Source: Iamia sp038233075 (GTDB lineage: Bacteria; Actinomycetota; Acidimicrobiia; Acidimicrobiales; Iamiaceae). From it: a stretch of DNA of 64,000 nt. The DNA lies in contig JBBSMQ010000010.1 of the NCBI GenBank assembly GCA_038233075.1, positions 62,001 to 126,000 on the forward strand, given 5' to 3'. Positions within the stretch are counted from its first letter, which is position 1; every line of letters begins with the position of its first letter. Shown one piece after another: positions 52,076-62,656 of this stretch. The notes under the pieces are model-generated. The model was not told the origin of the DNA, made no database searches, and saw only the letters and a list, made by a program, of their open reading frames with translations. The position numbers and the translations under genes were made by a program.

Positions 52076-54265
52076 GTGCTGACCCACGCCTTCATCATCC
52101 CGCTCGTCATGGCCGTGTCGTTCCTGGCCATCCTCGGGTTCGGCAAGCGCCTGCCCAAGGGCGGCTCGGAGATCGGCATCGCCGCCGTCGCCCTCTGCTT
52201 CGTCCTGGCCCTGGCCACCGGGGCGGGCTGGATCCAGCGCACCGAGCAACCGCCCGAGGCCACCGAGTCCGTCACCCGCACCGATGCGGAGCACGCGGAG
52301 GAGGGTGCTGCCGCCGAGGGTGAGGGTCATGAGGGCGGGGGTGCCGTCGCCGAGGAGGAAGGTCACGAGGAGGAAGAGGTGGTGCCGCCGGTCGTGCGGT
52401 CGATCACCTGGCTCCAGACCGGGGGCCAGGACATCACCGTCGGCACCTACGTCGACGGCCTGGCCACCCTCATGCTCATCGTGGTCACGTTGATCTCGCT
52501 GCTGGTCCACGTCTACAGCACCGACTACGTGGCCGGTGACCGCCGCTACACCCACTACTTCGCGTTCCTCAGCCTGTTCACCGCCTCGATGCTGATGTTC
52601 GTGCTCACCGAGAACACCCTCCAGCTCATCGTGGGGTGGGAGCTGGTGGGGTTGTGCTCGTTCGCGCTCATCGGGCACTGGTGGGAGGAGAAGCCCAACT
52701 CCGACGCCGCGCTCAAGGCCTTTCTCACCAACCGGGTGGGCGACGTCGGGCTCCTGGTGGGGATGATCACCCTCTACTTCGCCGCCGGCGGCACCTTCGA
52801 CATCGCCACCATCAACGAGATGGCCAACACCGGCCAGATCAGCAGCGGGACCCTCTTCGTCGCCTCGCTCTGCCTGCTGACCGCGGTGATGTCCAAGTCG
52901 GGTCAGTTCGTGCTCCACACCTGGCTGCCCGACGCCATGGCCGGCCCCACCCCGGTGTCGGCCCTCATCCACGCCGCCACCATGGTGGTGGCCGGCATCT
53001 ACATGATCGCCCGTCTCTACGCCGTGTTCTGGCACGGCTTCAACATCGGCGGGGTCAACATCAACATCCTCGCCGTGGTGGGCGCGGTGACCCTGCTGTT
53101 CGGGGCTCTGCTGGCCTTCGTCCAGAGCGACATCAAGAAGGTGCTGGCCTACTCCACCGTCTCGCAGCTGGGCTACATGGTGATGGCCCTGGGCGTCGGG
53201 GCGTGGACTGCCGCCATCTTCCACCTCTTCACCCACGCCATGTTCAAGGCCTGCCTGTTCCTCGGCGCTGGCTCCATGAGCCATGTCTGCCACCACAGCT
53301 TCGACATGAAGAAGGACTACGGGGGTCTGCGGAGGTTCATGCCCTGGACCTTCCGCACCTTCGTCATCGCCACCATGGCCCTCACCGGCTTCCCGCTCCT
53401 AGCCGGCTTCTGGTCCAAGGACGAGATCCTCGCCGGGGCGGCCCAGCTGGGCGACGGCGGCTACCCGATCATGCTGGTCATGGCTGTCCTGGGGGCCATG
53501 TGCACCGCGGCCTACATGGTGCGGGCGCTCTACTACTGCTTCTGGGGTGAGCCTCGCGGCGCCGCCGCGGCCCACGAGCCCCACGAGTCCGGTCCCCGCA
53601 TCGTGGTCCCCCTCGTCATCCTGGCCGGGCTGGCCGTCGTCGCCGGGTTCACCAACCTCCCCGACTCGGGCGTGCTCTCCGGCACCCCTGAGGGCCTGGC
53701 TCTGCGCTTCGAGCACTTCGTGGAGCCCGTCAACGCCACCTTCCCCAGCCAGGCCGAGGTCGGGCCTGCCTTCGACCACCCCGAGTTCGCCCTCATCATC
53801 GCCATCGTGTCCACCGCCCTGGCCGCTCTGGCCGCCCTCGCCGTGTACCTGTGGTTCTGGAAGGACAAGGGCCCCCACGGCATCACCGGCCGCAACCCCG
53901 TGGCCCGCGCCGGGTACCGACTGCTCGAGAACAAGTACTACCTCGACACCCTCTACACCACCATCATCGTGGGCTCCATCAAGGGCCCCATCGCCAAGGC
54001 CACCAACTGGGTCAACCAGACCCTCATCGACGGTGTGGTCAACCAGACCGGACGCTCGGCCCGTGAGGCCGGCACCTTCGTCTATGACCGGATCGACCAG
54101 GGCGTGGTCGACACCCTGGTCAAGGGGTCGGGGGCCACCGCCGAGGGTTCGGGCCAGCTGCTCCGCAGGAGCCAGAGCGGCAAGGTGCAGACCTACGGCG
54201 CCTACCTGTTCGGAGCGGCCACCGTCCTGGCCGCCGTGTTCGTCATCATCGCCAGCGCGAGCTGA
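52076..54265 (+). CDS. nuoL: NADH-quinone oxidoreductase subunit L (complex I-2)
   Basis: A 729-residue antiporter-like subunit. The TM5 Glu is in LIVGWELVGLCSFALIGHWW, the channel Lys in MSKSGQFVLHTWLPDAM, and HAMFKACLFLGAG is conserved. Between the first two helices (residues about 62-105) is a Glu/His/Gly-rich insertion not present in NuoL1. The long C-terminal lateral helix region is complete. Confidence 0.94.
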   Translation: MLTHAFIIPLVMAVSFLAILGFGKRLPKGGSEIGIAAVALCFVLALATGAGWIQRTEQPPEATESVTRTDAEHAEEGAAAEGEGHEGGGAVAEEEGHEEEEVVPPVVRSITWLQTGGQDITVGTYVDGLATLMLIVVTLISLLVHVYSTDYVAGDRRYTHYFAFLSLFTASMLMFVLTENTLQLIVGWELVGLCSFALIGHWWEEKPNSDAALKAFLTNRVGDVGLLVGMITLYFAAGGTFDIATINEMANTGQISSGTLFVASLCLLTAVMSKSGQFVLHTWLPDAMAGPTPVSALIHAATMVVAGIYMIARLYAVFWHGFNIGGVNINILAVVGAVTLLFGALLAFVQSDIKKVLAYSTVSQLGYMVMALGVGAWTAAIFHLFTHAMFKACLFLGAGSMSHVCHHSFDMKKDYGGLRRFMPWTFRTFVIATMALTGFPLLAGFWSKDEILAGAAQLGDGGYPIMLVMAVLGAMCTAAYMVRALYYCFWGEPRGAAAAHEPHESGPRIVVPLVILAGLAVVAGFTNLPDSGVLSGTPEGLALRFEHFVEPVNATFPSQAEVGPAFDHPEFALIIAIVSTALAALAALAVYLWFWKDKGPHGITGRNPVARAGYRLLENKYYLDTLYTTIIVGSIKGPIAKATNWVNQTLIDGVVNQTGRSAREAGTFVYDRIDQGVVDTLVKGSGATAEGSGQLLRRSQSGKVQTYGAYLFGAATVLAAVFVIIASAS

Positions 54266-54279
54266 GCAGAGGAGAGATC

Positions 54280-55827
54280 GTGGAAGACCTGCTCGACGGT
54301 TGGGGCCTCGGCCTCGCCGCCTTCCTGCCCCTCGTGGGTGCCCTGGTCCTCATGGCCCTGCCCAAGGCCGAGGAGGCCCTCATCAAGGTGGTGGCCCTGG
54401 CCACCAGCCTGGTGGTGCTGGCCATCGGGGTCGGCATCGCCGCCTTCTTCAACTACGACGACACCCGCACCCTGCAGTACGTGGTCGACAAGCCCTGGAT
54501 CGACATCATCAACAGCCGCTACATCGTGGCCGTCGACGGCATGTCGCTGCCGCTCCTGCTGCTCGCCCTGTTCATCGTGCCGCTGGTGATCGTCTACTCC
54601 TGGGACCACTTCCCCGAGCCGCACAACCCCAAGGCGTTCCTGGCCCTCATCCTGATCCTGGAGACGGGCATGGTGGGCACCTTCATCGCCCAGGACCTGA
54701 TCCTCTTCTTCGTGTTCTTCGAGGTCGTGCTGCTGCCGATGTACTTCATGATCGGCGTGTGGGGCGGCGAGGCGCGCCAGTACGCCTCCATCAAGTTCTT
54801 CCTCTACACGCTGTTCGGGTCGGCCCTCATGATCGTGGCCTTCCTGTCGCTCTACTTCCTGGCCACCAATCCCGACACCGGCCAAGCCCTCAACACCTTC
54901 GACATGCGGGCCCTCACCGAGTGGGGGGGAGCCGACCTGTCGCGCCTCGCCGGTCTGCTCATCTTCGGCGGGATGTTCATGGGCTTCGGCATCAAGGTGC
55001 CCATCTTCCCGTTCCACACCTGGCTCCCTGACGCCCACACCCAGGCCCCGACCCAGGGGTCGGTCATCCTGGCTGCGGTGCTGCTGAAGCTGGGCACCTA
55101 CGGCTTCATCCGCATCGCCATCCCGATCCTCCCCGAACCCGCCCAGGAATGGGCCCCCTGGATCGGCGGTCTGGCTGTCTTCGGCATCATCTACGGGGCC
55201 CTCGCCTGCCTGGCCCAGACCGACATGAAGCGCCTCATCGCCTTCTCCTCGGTGGCCCACATGGGATACGTGATGCTCGGCATCGCCACCCTCACCGACT
55301 TCGGCATCAACGCCGCCATCTTCGGCATGGTCGCCCACGGCCTCATCACCGGCATGCTCTTCTTCCTTGCCGGCTCGGTGAAGGACCGCTTCCACACCCT
55401 CGAGATCAAGCGCCTGGGCGGACTGCTCATCACCGCCCCGCGCATGGGCTGGCTCCTCGGCTTCAGCTGCATGGCGTCGCTGGGCCTGCCCGGCCTGGCG
55501 GGCTTCTGGGGCGAGTTCCCGGCCATCCTGTCCGCCTATGACCCCAACGTGGAGCAGGTGGGTCTGTTCCGGGCCTACATGGTCATCGCCGCCATCGGCA
55601 CCGTCTTCGCCGCCGGCTACCTGTTGTGGCTCCTCCAGCGCGTCGCCTTCGGGACGCCCAAGGCCGAGTTCGCCAAGGCCCACATCGCCGACATGCACCT
55701 CACGGACTACATCGCCTGGGTCCCGATGGTCGTGCTGATCGTGGTGCTGGGCATCTACCCCAACCTGATCTTCAAGGTCACCGATGACGCCGTGATCAAG
55801 TCCCTCAGCGCCCTCGGTGGACCGTAG
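54280..55827 (+). CDS. nuoM: NADH-quinone oxidoreductase subunit M (complex I-2)
   Basis: A 515-residue antiporter-like subunit with FFVFFEVVLLPMYFMIGVWG (TM5 Glu) and GIKVPIFPFHTWLPDAHTQAPT (channel Lys). AGAGGAGAG upstream of the GTG start is a good ribosome-binding site. Confidence 0.95.
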   Translation: MEDLLDGWGLGLAAFLPLVGALVLMALPKAEEALIKVVALATSLVVLAIGVGIAAFFNYDDTRTLQYVVDKPWIDIINSRYIVAVDGMSLPLLLLALFIVPLVIVYSWDHFPEPHNPKAFLALILILETGMVGTFIAQDLILFFVFFEVVLLPMYFMIGVWGGEARQYASIKFFLYTLFGSALMIVAFLSLYFLATNPDTGQALNTFDMRALTEWGGADLSRLAGLLIFGGMFMGFGIKVPIFPFHTWLPDAHTQAPTQGSVILAAVLLKLGTYGFIRIAIPILPEPAQEWAPWIGGLAVFGIIYGALACLAQTDMKRLIAFSSVAHMGYVMLGIATLTDFGINAAIFGMVAHGLITGMLFFLAGSVKDRFHTLEIKRLGGLLITAPRMGWLLGFSCMASLGLPGLAGFWGEFPAILSAYDPNVEQVGLFRAYMVIAAIGTVFAAGYLLWLLQRVAFGTPKAEFAKAHIADMHLTDYIAWVPMVVLIVVLGIYPNLIFKVTDDAVIKSLSALGGP

Positions 55828-55833
55828 GGCACG

Positions 55834-57363
55834 ATGCTCGCCAGCCTCCTCGCCGCCGCCTCGACGCCCCCGTTCGACGCGCCCAACCTCGACTACCACG
55901 CCCTGGCGCCCGAGCTGGCGCTGTCGGCCACCTTCATCATCGTCGTCCTCGTCGACCTCTTCACCGAGGAGCACTCGAAGTGGCTGACGGCCTCGATCTG
56001 CGGCATCGGCTTCCTCGCCTCGGCCGTGCCCCTCCTCACCCTGGCCATGGACGGTGCCGATCGGTCGTTGTTCGATGGGGCCTACGTGATCGACGACTTC
56101 GCCCTGGTGCTGAAGGGAGTATTCCTCATCGCCGGCTACCTGACGGTGCTGATGTCGACGAACTACATCGCCGAGGGCGACTACTGGGAGGGCGAGTACT
56201 ACACCCTCCTGGCTGCCTCGGTGCTGGGCATGGTGGTCATGGCCTCGGCCCGCGACCTCATCACCATGTTCGTGGCCCTCGAGCTGCTCTCGATCCCGGC
56301 CTACCTGCTGGCGGGCTGGCGCAAGCGCGTCCTCACCGGCAACGAGGCGGGCCTGAAGTACTACCTGATGGGCGTGTTCGCCAGCGCAGTGATGCTCTAC
56401 GGCATGTCGCTGGTGTACGGCGGCACCGGCACCACCGTCTTCGCCGGCATCGGCGACGCGATCGACGGTGCCTTCGGCGACACCCCCGTGGCCGCGCTCG
56501 GCATCGTGTTCATCCTGGTCGGCTTCGGCTTCAAGGTCTCGGCCGTGCCCTTCCACAACTGGGCGCCGGACACCTACGAGGGCGCACCCACCCCCATCAC
56601 CGCGTTCCTGTCGGTCGCGTCCAAGGCGGCCGGGTTCGTGGCCCTCATGGAGCTGATCTTCGTGGCGTTCTACGGTCGCGACGACATCTACGGGCCACTG
56701 ATGTTCGTGCTGGCCGCCGCGACCATGACCGTCGGCAACCTCATCGCGCTGCGCCAGACCAACGTGGTGCGCCTGTTCGCCTACTCCTCCATCGCCCAGG
56801 CCGGCTTCATCCTCGCTCCCCTCGCCGTGGCCGGGGAGAGCGTGGGGGTCGGTGCTGACGCCATCCAGGCGATCGTCATCTACCTGATCATCTACACGGT
56901 GATGAACCTGGGCGCCTTCGCGGTCATCATCGCGGTGGCCCGAAAGACGGGGTCGGCCGAGCTGTCCACCTGGGGAGGCCTGTTCCAGTACGCGCCGGGA
57001 TTGACGGTGGCCATGACGGTGTTCCTGTTCTCCCTGGCCGGCATCCCTCCGCTGGGCGGGTGGTTCGCCAAGTTCCAGGTCTTCCGCACCGTGGTCGAGG
57101 CCGACACCGGGTTCGGCTACGCGCTGGGGGTCATCGTCGCCGTCAACTCGGTCATCGCCCTCTACTACTACGCCAACGTGGCCCGGGAGATGTGGTTCCA
57201 GGACGCCCCCGACGGCGACCTCACGCCCATCCGCATCCCCACCGCCCTCACCCTGGTGATGGGTGCGGCCGTCGTCGGCACCTTCGTGTTCGGCTTCGCC
57301 CCCGGCACCGTCGGCCACTTTGGTGACGTGGCCACCGACCTCCTCGCCGTCGCCGGTCGCTGA
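55834..57363 (+). CDS. nuoN: NADH-quinone oxidoreductase subunit N (complex I-2)
   Basis: A 509-residue antiporter-like subunit with MFVALELLSIPAYLLAGW (TM5 Glu) and GFGFKVSAVPFHNWAPDTYEGAPTP (channel Lys). It is the last subunit gene of the second operon; the palindrome at 57375 follows 12 nt after the stop. Confidence 0.95.
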   Translation: MLASLLAAASTPPFDAPNLDYHALAPELALSATFIIVVLVDLFTEEHSKWLTASICGIGFLASAVPLLTLAMDGADRSLFDGAYVIDDFALVLKGVFLIAGYLTVLMSTNYIAEGDYWEGEYYTLLAASVLGMVVMASARDLITMFVALELLSIPAYLLAGWRKRVLTGNEAGLKYYLMGVFASAVMLYGMSLVYGGTGTTVFAGIGDAIDGAFGDTPVAALGIVFILVGFGFKVSAVPFHNWAPDTYEGAPTPITAFLSVASKAAGFVALMELIFVAFYGRDDIYGPLMFVLAAATMTVGNLIALRQTNVVRLFAYSSIAQAGFILAPLAVAGESVGVGADAIQAIVIYLIIYTVMNLGAFAVIIAVARKTGSAELSTWGGLFQYAPGLTVAMTVFLFSLAGIPPLGGWFAKFQVFRTVVEADTGFGYALGVIVAVNSVIALYYYANVAREMWFQDAPDGDLTPIRIPTALTLVMGAAVVGTFVFGFAPGTVGHFGDVATDLLAVAGR

Positions 57364-57374
57364 CGACGTGCCCC

Positions 57375-57423
57375 CAACTTCGTACGGATGTGTGCCACAT
57401 GGGACGACTTCCGTACGAAGTTG
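57375..57423. repeat. Intergenic palindromic element, copy B
   Basis: CAACTTCGTACGGA (57375-57388) and TCCGTACGAAGTTG (57410-57423) are perfect 14-bp inverted repeats around a 21-nt spacer that starts TGTGTGCC, as in copy A. It could act as terminator or mRNA-stabilising hairpin for nuo2. No T tract follows. Confidence 0.85.
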
Positions 57424-57439
57424 AGAGCGCTGGCCTGAG

Positions 57440-58885
57440 GTGAGTGACGGGTCGGTGCCGTTCTCGGTGTTCATGGAGCGGGCCCTGTACGACGCCGAGC
57501 GCGGCTTCTACGAGACGGGGGGACGGGCCGGGCGCCGAGGTGACTTCGTCACCAGCCCGGAGGTCGGCCCCCTCTTCGGAGCGTCCCTGGCCCGGGCTCT
57601 CGACCAATGGTGGATCGACCTGGGCCGCCCCGACCCGTTCCTCGTCGACGAGCACGGCGCCGGCCCTGGCACCCTGGCCCGCACGGTGCTGGTGGCCGAA
57701 CCGGCGTGCGGCCCCGCCCTGCGCTGGACCCTGGTCGAGCGCTCGGCCGCCCAGCGACAGCTCCACCCTGACCACCTGCCCCACGTCGGCCACCTCGACC
57801 CTGAGGGCACGAGCACCGACCGTCGCTGGGTCTCGCCCGACGCAGGCCCACTCGTGGCCAGCGCCGCCGGTCGACCGGATCGTCCGGCCCACGTGATCCT
57901 TGCCAACGAGCTGCTCGACAACCTTCCCTTCGACCTGCTGGAGCGCACCGCCGCCGGTTGGGGGCAGGTCCGGGTCGTAGCAGTCGGGTCCGACGAGGAG
58001 GGGCCGGGACGCTCGTCGAAGTCGTCCCCTCCCACCGCAGCCAGCCCCACCCCTCACGGTGTGCCCAGCTCTTCGTTCGTCCCCGGAGCCGGACACGAGA
58101 CGTCCGCCACCCCCTCGTCGCCCGACCCTCGCCCAGCCCCCACGGGCCGCGGTCCCGGCGCGCGCGACGAGGACCGACCGGAAGCGAGGAACGGGTTCGC
58201 CCCCGAGGACACGCAGGAGCCAGCCAATCCGGGTCCGGGAGGCGGCCGACCTGTTCGACCCGAAGGCGGTCGGGGCGCTCGGACCCGCCCGGCGGAGGAT
58301 GGCCCGGCCCCTGGAGACCCCTGGGCCGTCGTCGAGGTGCGGGCGGACGCCGATCCCGCCGACGCCACCCGCGCCGGCGTCCTCGCACCGGGCGCGGTCG
58401 AGGGCAGCCGCATCCCGTTGCAGCACGAGGCGGGGGAGTGGGTGGCTGACTCGCTGGCCCAGCTGGCTCCGGGTGGTCGGCTCCTCGTGGTCGACTACGC
58501 GACGACGACCGCCGACCTGGCCGGTCGACCGCCCTCGGAGTGGATCCGGACCTACGCCGGCCACGCCCGGGGTGGGGCGCCCCTCGACGCTCCGGGTGCC
58601 CAGGACATCACCGTCGAGGTCTGCACCGACCAGCTCGCGGGTGCGGCCCGGCCCCCGGACCAGGATCGCAGCCAGGCCTCGGCCCTGCGGGCCTGGGGCC
58701 TCGAGGACCTGGTGGAGGAGGGCCGTCGGCTCTGGGCCGAGAGCGCAGCGGCCCCGGACCTCGCTGCGCTCCGGGCCCGCAGCCGGATCGCCGAGGCGGA
58801 GACGCTGACCGACGCCACCGGCCTCGGTGCCTTCCGCGTCCTCGAGTGGCGGGTCTCCGCTCCTTACTCCGGCCAGTCGATCTGA
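57440..58885 (+). CDS. NDUFAF7/MidA-like SAM-dependent methyltransferase (COG1565/DUF185)
   Basis: A 481-residue protein. The start PFSVFMERALYDAERGFYETGGRAGRRGDFVTSPEVGPLFGA is the family hallmark. DEHGAGPGTLA is the SAM-binding loop and ANELLDNLPFDLLER the post-I motif. The C-terminal core is also present (PGGRLLVVDYA, WIRTYAGHARGG). Mitochondrial NDUFAF7 dimethylates Arg85 of the NuoD homologue NDUFS2 and is needed for complex I assembly. An insertion of about 115 Pro/Ser/Gly/Arg-rich residues (nt about 57990-58320) interrupts the middle. It lies 76 nt after nuoN2, on the same strand, which suggests that NuoD2 is the substrate; this is inference. Confidence 0.88.
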   Translation: MSDGSVPFSVFMERALYDAERGFYETGGRAGRRGDFVTSPEVGPLFGASLARALDQWWIDLGRPDPFLVDEHGAGPGTLARTVLVAEPACGPALRWTLVERSAAQRQLHPDHLPHVGHLDPEGTSTDRRWVSPDAGPLVASAAGRPDRPAHVILANELLDNLPFDLLERTAAGWGQVRVVAVGSDEEGPGRSSKSSPPTAASPTPHGVPSSSFVPGAGHETSATPSSPDPRPAPTGRGPGARDEDRPEARNGFAPEDTQEPANPGPGGGRPVRPEGGRGARTRPAEDGPAPGDPWAVVEVRADADPADATRAGVLAPGAVEGSRIPLQHEAGEWVADSLAQLAPGGRLLVVDYATTTADLAGRPPSEWIRTYAGHARGGAPLDAPGAQDITVEVCTDQLAGAARPPDQDRSQASALRAWGLEDLVEEGRRLWAESAAAPDLAALRARSRIAEAETLTDATGLGAFRVLEWRVSAPYSGQSI

Positions 58886-58983
58886 CCGTCGGGTACGCCG
58901 ATCGATCGGGCGTGACGCACGGCGCGCTTGCGGCCGCCCTCGTCGCCCCGGGGGTAGCGCACGATCCGCCCCGTGCATCGCCG

Positions 58984-59247
58984 ATGGTCTTGCTCGAGCT
59001 CGCCTACCTCCACGAGATCGGACGTCTGAGCGCGACCCCTGATCAGATCCTCGCCCGCGCCCTTCATGGCTTGGGGCTCGAGGAGGCGGAGGAGCCCTTC
59101 GGTGCAGTCGTCGAGCAGGCGATGGCCATGTCGTGGACGCAAGATCCCTTCGATCGGGTCATCGCGGCGCAAGCCGTGGCCGCCGGGGCCCGCCTGCTCA
59201 CACGGGACGAGACGATCCGAGAGCACCTCGACATCGCCTTCTGGTGA
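58984..59247 (+). pseudogene. 5'-truncated PIN-domain (VapC-like) toxin
   Basis: From the ATG at 58984 there are 87 residues that match the C-terminal two-thirds of VapC proteins: MVLLELAYLHEIGR, MSWTQDPFDRVIAAQAVAAGARLLTRDETIREH, ending IAFW. The N-terminal strand with the first catalytic Asp (LDTHxxxW) is missing; the frame upstream does not restore it. No antitoxin gene is recognisable beside it. It may be inactive, or an unusual short form. Confidence 0.65.
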
Positions 59248-59453
59248 GGACCGTCCCGCGGCTGGACCGCTACTCGGCGGCGGGGGAGTCCCCGTCGGCG
59301 TCGGCCCGGAGGGCAGCCAGGTCGAGCTGCTTCATGCCCAGGGATCGGGGGAATGGCACATCTCCTGTCGGTGGCCGGGTGGGCACCGGTGCAGACGATG
59401 GCCGCGCCCGAGACTCACCGCGGGGGCCGGTGGGTCGTTCGACAGCGCCTGGG

Positions 59454-59459
59454 TAGGGT
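59454..59459 (+). promoter_or_regulatory. -10 box of the acs promoter
   Basis: TAGGGT lies 36 nt before the acs ATG, giving a short leader that carries AGGAG at 59486-59490, 5 nt from the start. This contrasts with the leaderless genes in the window. The 206-nt gap upstream holds nothing else I can support. Confidence 0.5.
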
Positions 59460-59495
59460 GACCAGCGGCACAGCACGAGCGCACCAGGAGACACC

Positions 59496-61484
<1,989 letters not shown>

Positions 61485-61489
61485 CCACC

Positions 61490-61539
61490 GGACTGGCCAT
61501 CGGGCTGCACGCCGTGGCGCGCAGCCCGATCACCAGTCC
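61490..61539. terminator. Long bidirectional hairpin after acs
   Basis: GGACTGG plus ATCGGGCTGC (61490-61508, with 2 nt between) pair with GCAGCCCGAT plus CCAGTCC (61521-61539, with 2 nt between). This gives 17 paired bases around a 2x2 internal loop and a 12-nt end loop. It lies between acs (+) and the convergent lipoprotein remnant (-), so it could end transcription from both sides. Confidence 0.7.
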
Positions 61540-61565
61540 CGTCGAAGGCGGGTCGGACCCGACGG

Positions 61566-62414
61566 TCAGTCCTGGAAGTCGTGGGTGAGGAGCAGGGCCT
61601 CGCCGTACTCGTCGCCGAGCTGGTCGTCGACGAGCACGTCATCCGCCCCACCACTGCGGAACTCGCCGACGATGGGCTTCATGACGTGTCCCGGCCCGGG
61701 CAGACGGGCCTCGGCGGGCGGGTGTGGATCACACGGGCGCGGTCCGAATGCCACACCGCGATGTCGCCGCCGGTGCCGTAGCGGACGAGGGTGTCGGCGT
61801 TGACGAAGGTGCGGTCGCGGTGGACCTCGATCGGACCCCGGAGGGGGATCGGTGGTTGGGTCGTCAGGTCGAAGACCCGGTCCGGTCGGCCGAACCACAC
61901 CGGTGTGGGGGGCGGGGAGCCGACGGATCGGCCGCGAAGACGAGGTCCTGATGGCGGTCGAGGTCGAGGTACGTGGCGACGACCTGGTAGTCGCCGGCGA
62001 TGCCCCGCGTGCTCGTGCGGGTGAAGCCTCCGGCTCCGTCGCCCCAGGCGATCGTCGAGGTGGGACGACCCGGGACGAACACATCGCCCGCGCCGTCACC
62101 GTCGAAGTCGCCGGGGGTGATCCGGGGCCGACCTGGCCCGGCGCCCGGACCTTGGTGAAGGTGCCGTTGTCTCGGCCCCTCCAGAGCTGGGTGGCCCGAT
62201 CACCGTCTTCCGGTGAGCTGTCGTACCAGAGGATGTCGTCGATGCCGTCGAAGTTGATGTCGGCCACCACCGGGTCCCAGCCGGAGCTGACCTGGACGTC
62301 CGCGGTGCGGACCTCCACGAAGAAGGGCGGTTCCGGGTGACAGCCGCTGAGGGCGATCAGGCTGATCGCGGGCAGGACCAAGGTCCACCGTCGGCGTCGG
62401 TTCGAGCGGAGCAT
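61566..62414 (-). pseudogene. FG-GAP/VCBS-repeat lipoprotein gene with three frameshifts
   Basis: The start at 62414 encodes a lipoprotein signal (LVLPAISLIALSGC) and a first FG-GAP unit (VVADINFDGIDDILWYDSS). Near 62125 the frame shifts (text continues PGDFDGDGAGDVFVPGRPTS). It shifts again near 61912 (VWFGRPDRVFDLTTQPPIPL) and near 61720 (GHVMKPIVGEFRSGGADDVLVDDQ). All three switches are at runs of G/C. The intact product would be an exported beta-propeller lipoprotein. Surrounding genes are free of frameshifts, which favours true decay over sequencing error, though error is possible. Confidence 0.75.
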
Positions 62415-62603
62415 GTCACCCTCCTGGGGATGTGGTGCGCGGACCGAGGCGAGCCCACGTCGGGTGGCCGAGCCTCAGCTGGTAGAAGAATGGTACCGAC
62501 ACCTGTGGCTCTCGTCAGTGGGGAGGACTCCCGAGATCTCCGCGGCGCGCCGAGTGGCGACGAACTGCAACCGGGCGCTGATCTCCCCTTTCGGTCGCGC
62601 CGG

Positions 62604-62609
62604 TAGCCT
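62604..62609 (+). promoter_or_regulatory. Possible -10 box for htpX
   Basis: TAGCCT lies 47 nt before the htpX ATG. The leader carries AGGAGG at 62641-62646, 10 nt from the start. No clear -35. Confidence 0.35.
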
Positions 62610-62656
62610 CACCTTCAGGCGGTCCCCGTCCGGGGGCCCCAGGAGGCACAGGAGCC

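Noticed and set aside
58864..59226. Minus-strand frame opposite the PIN remnant, as a possible antitoxin
   Set aside because: Its end looks somewhat protein-like, but no antitoxin fold is recognisable and it lies fully antisense to a region with clear PIN similarity.
59270..59335. Minus-strand 21-codon frame starting MKQLDLAALRADAD with typical codon use
   Set aside because: No family is recognised, it has no clear ribosome-binding site, and GC-rich shadow frames of this size are common. It may be the tail of a lost gene.
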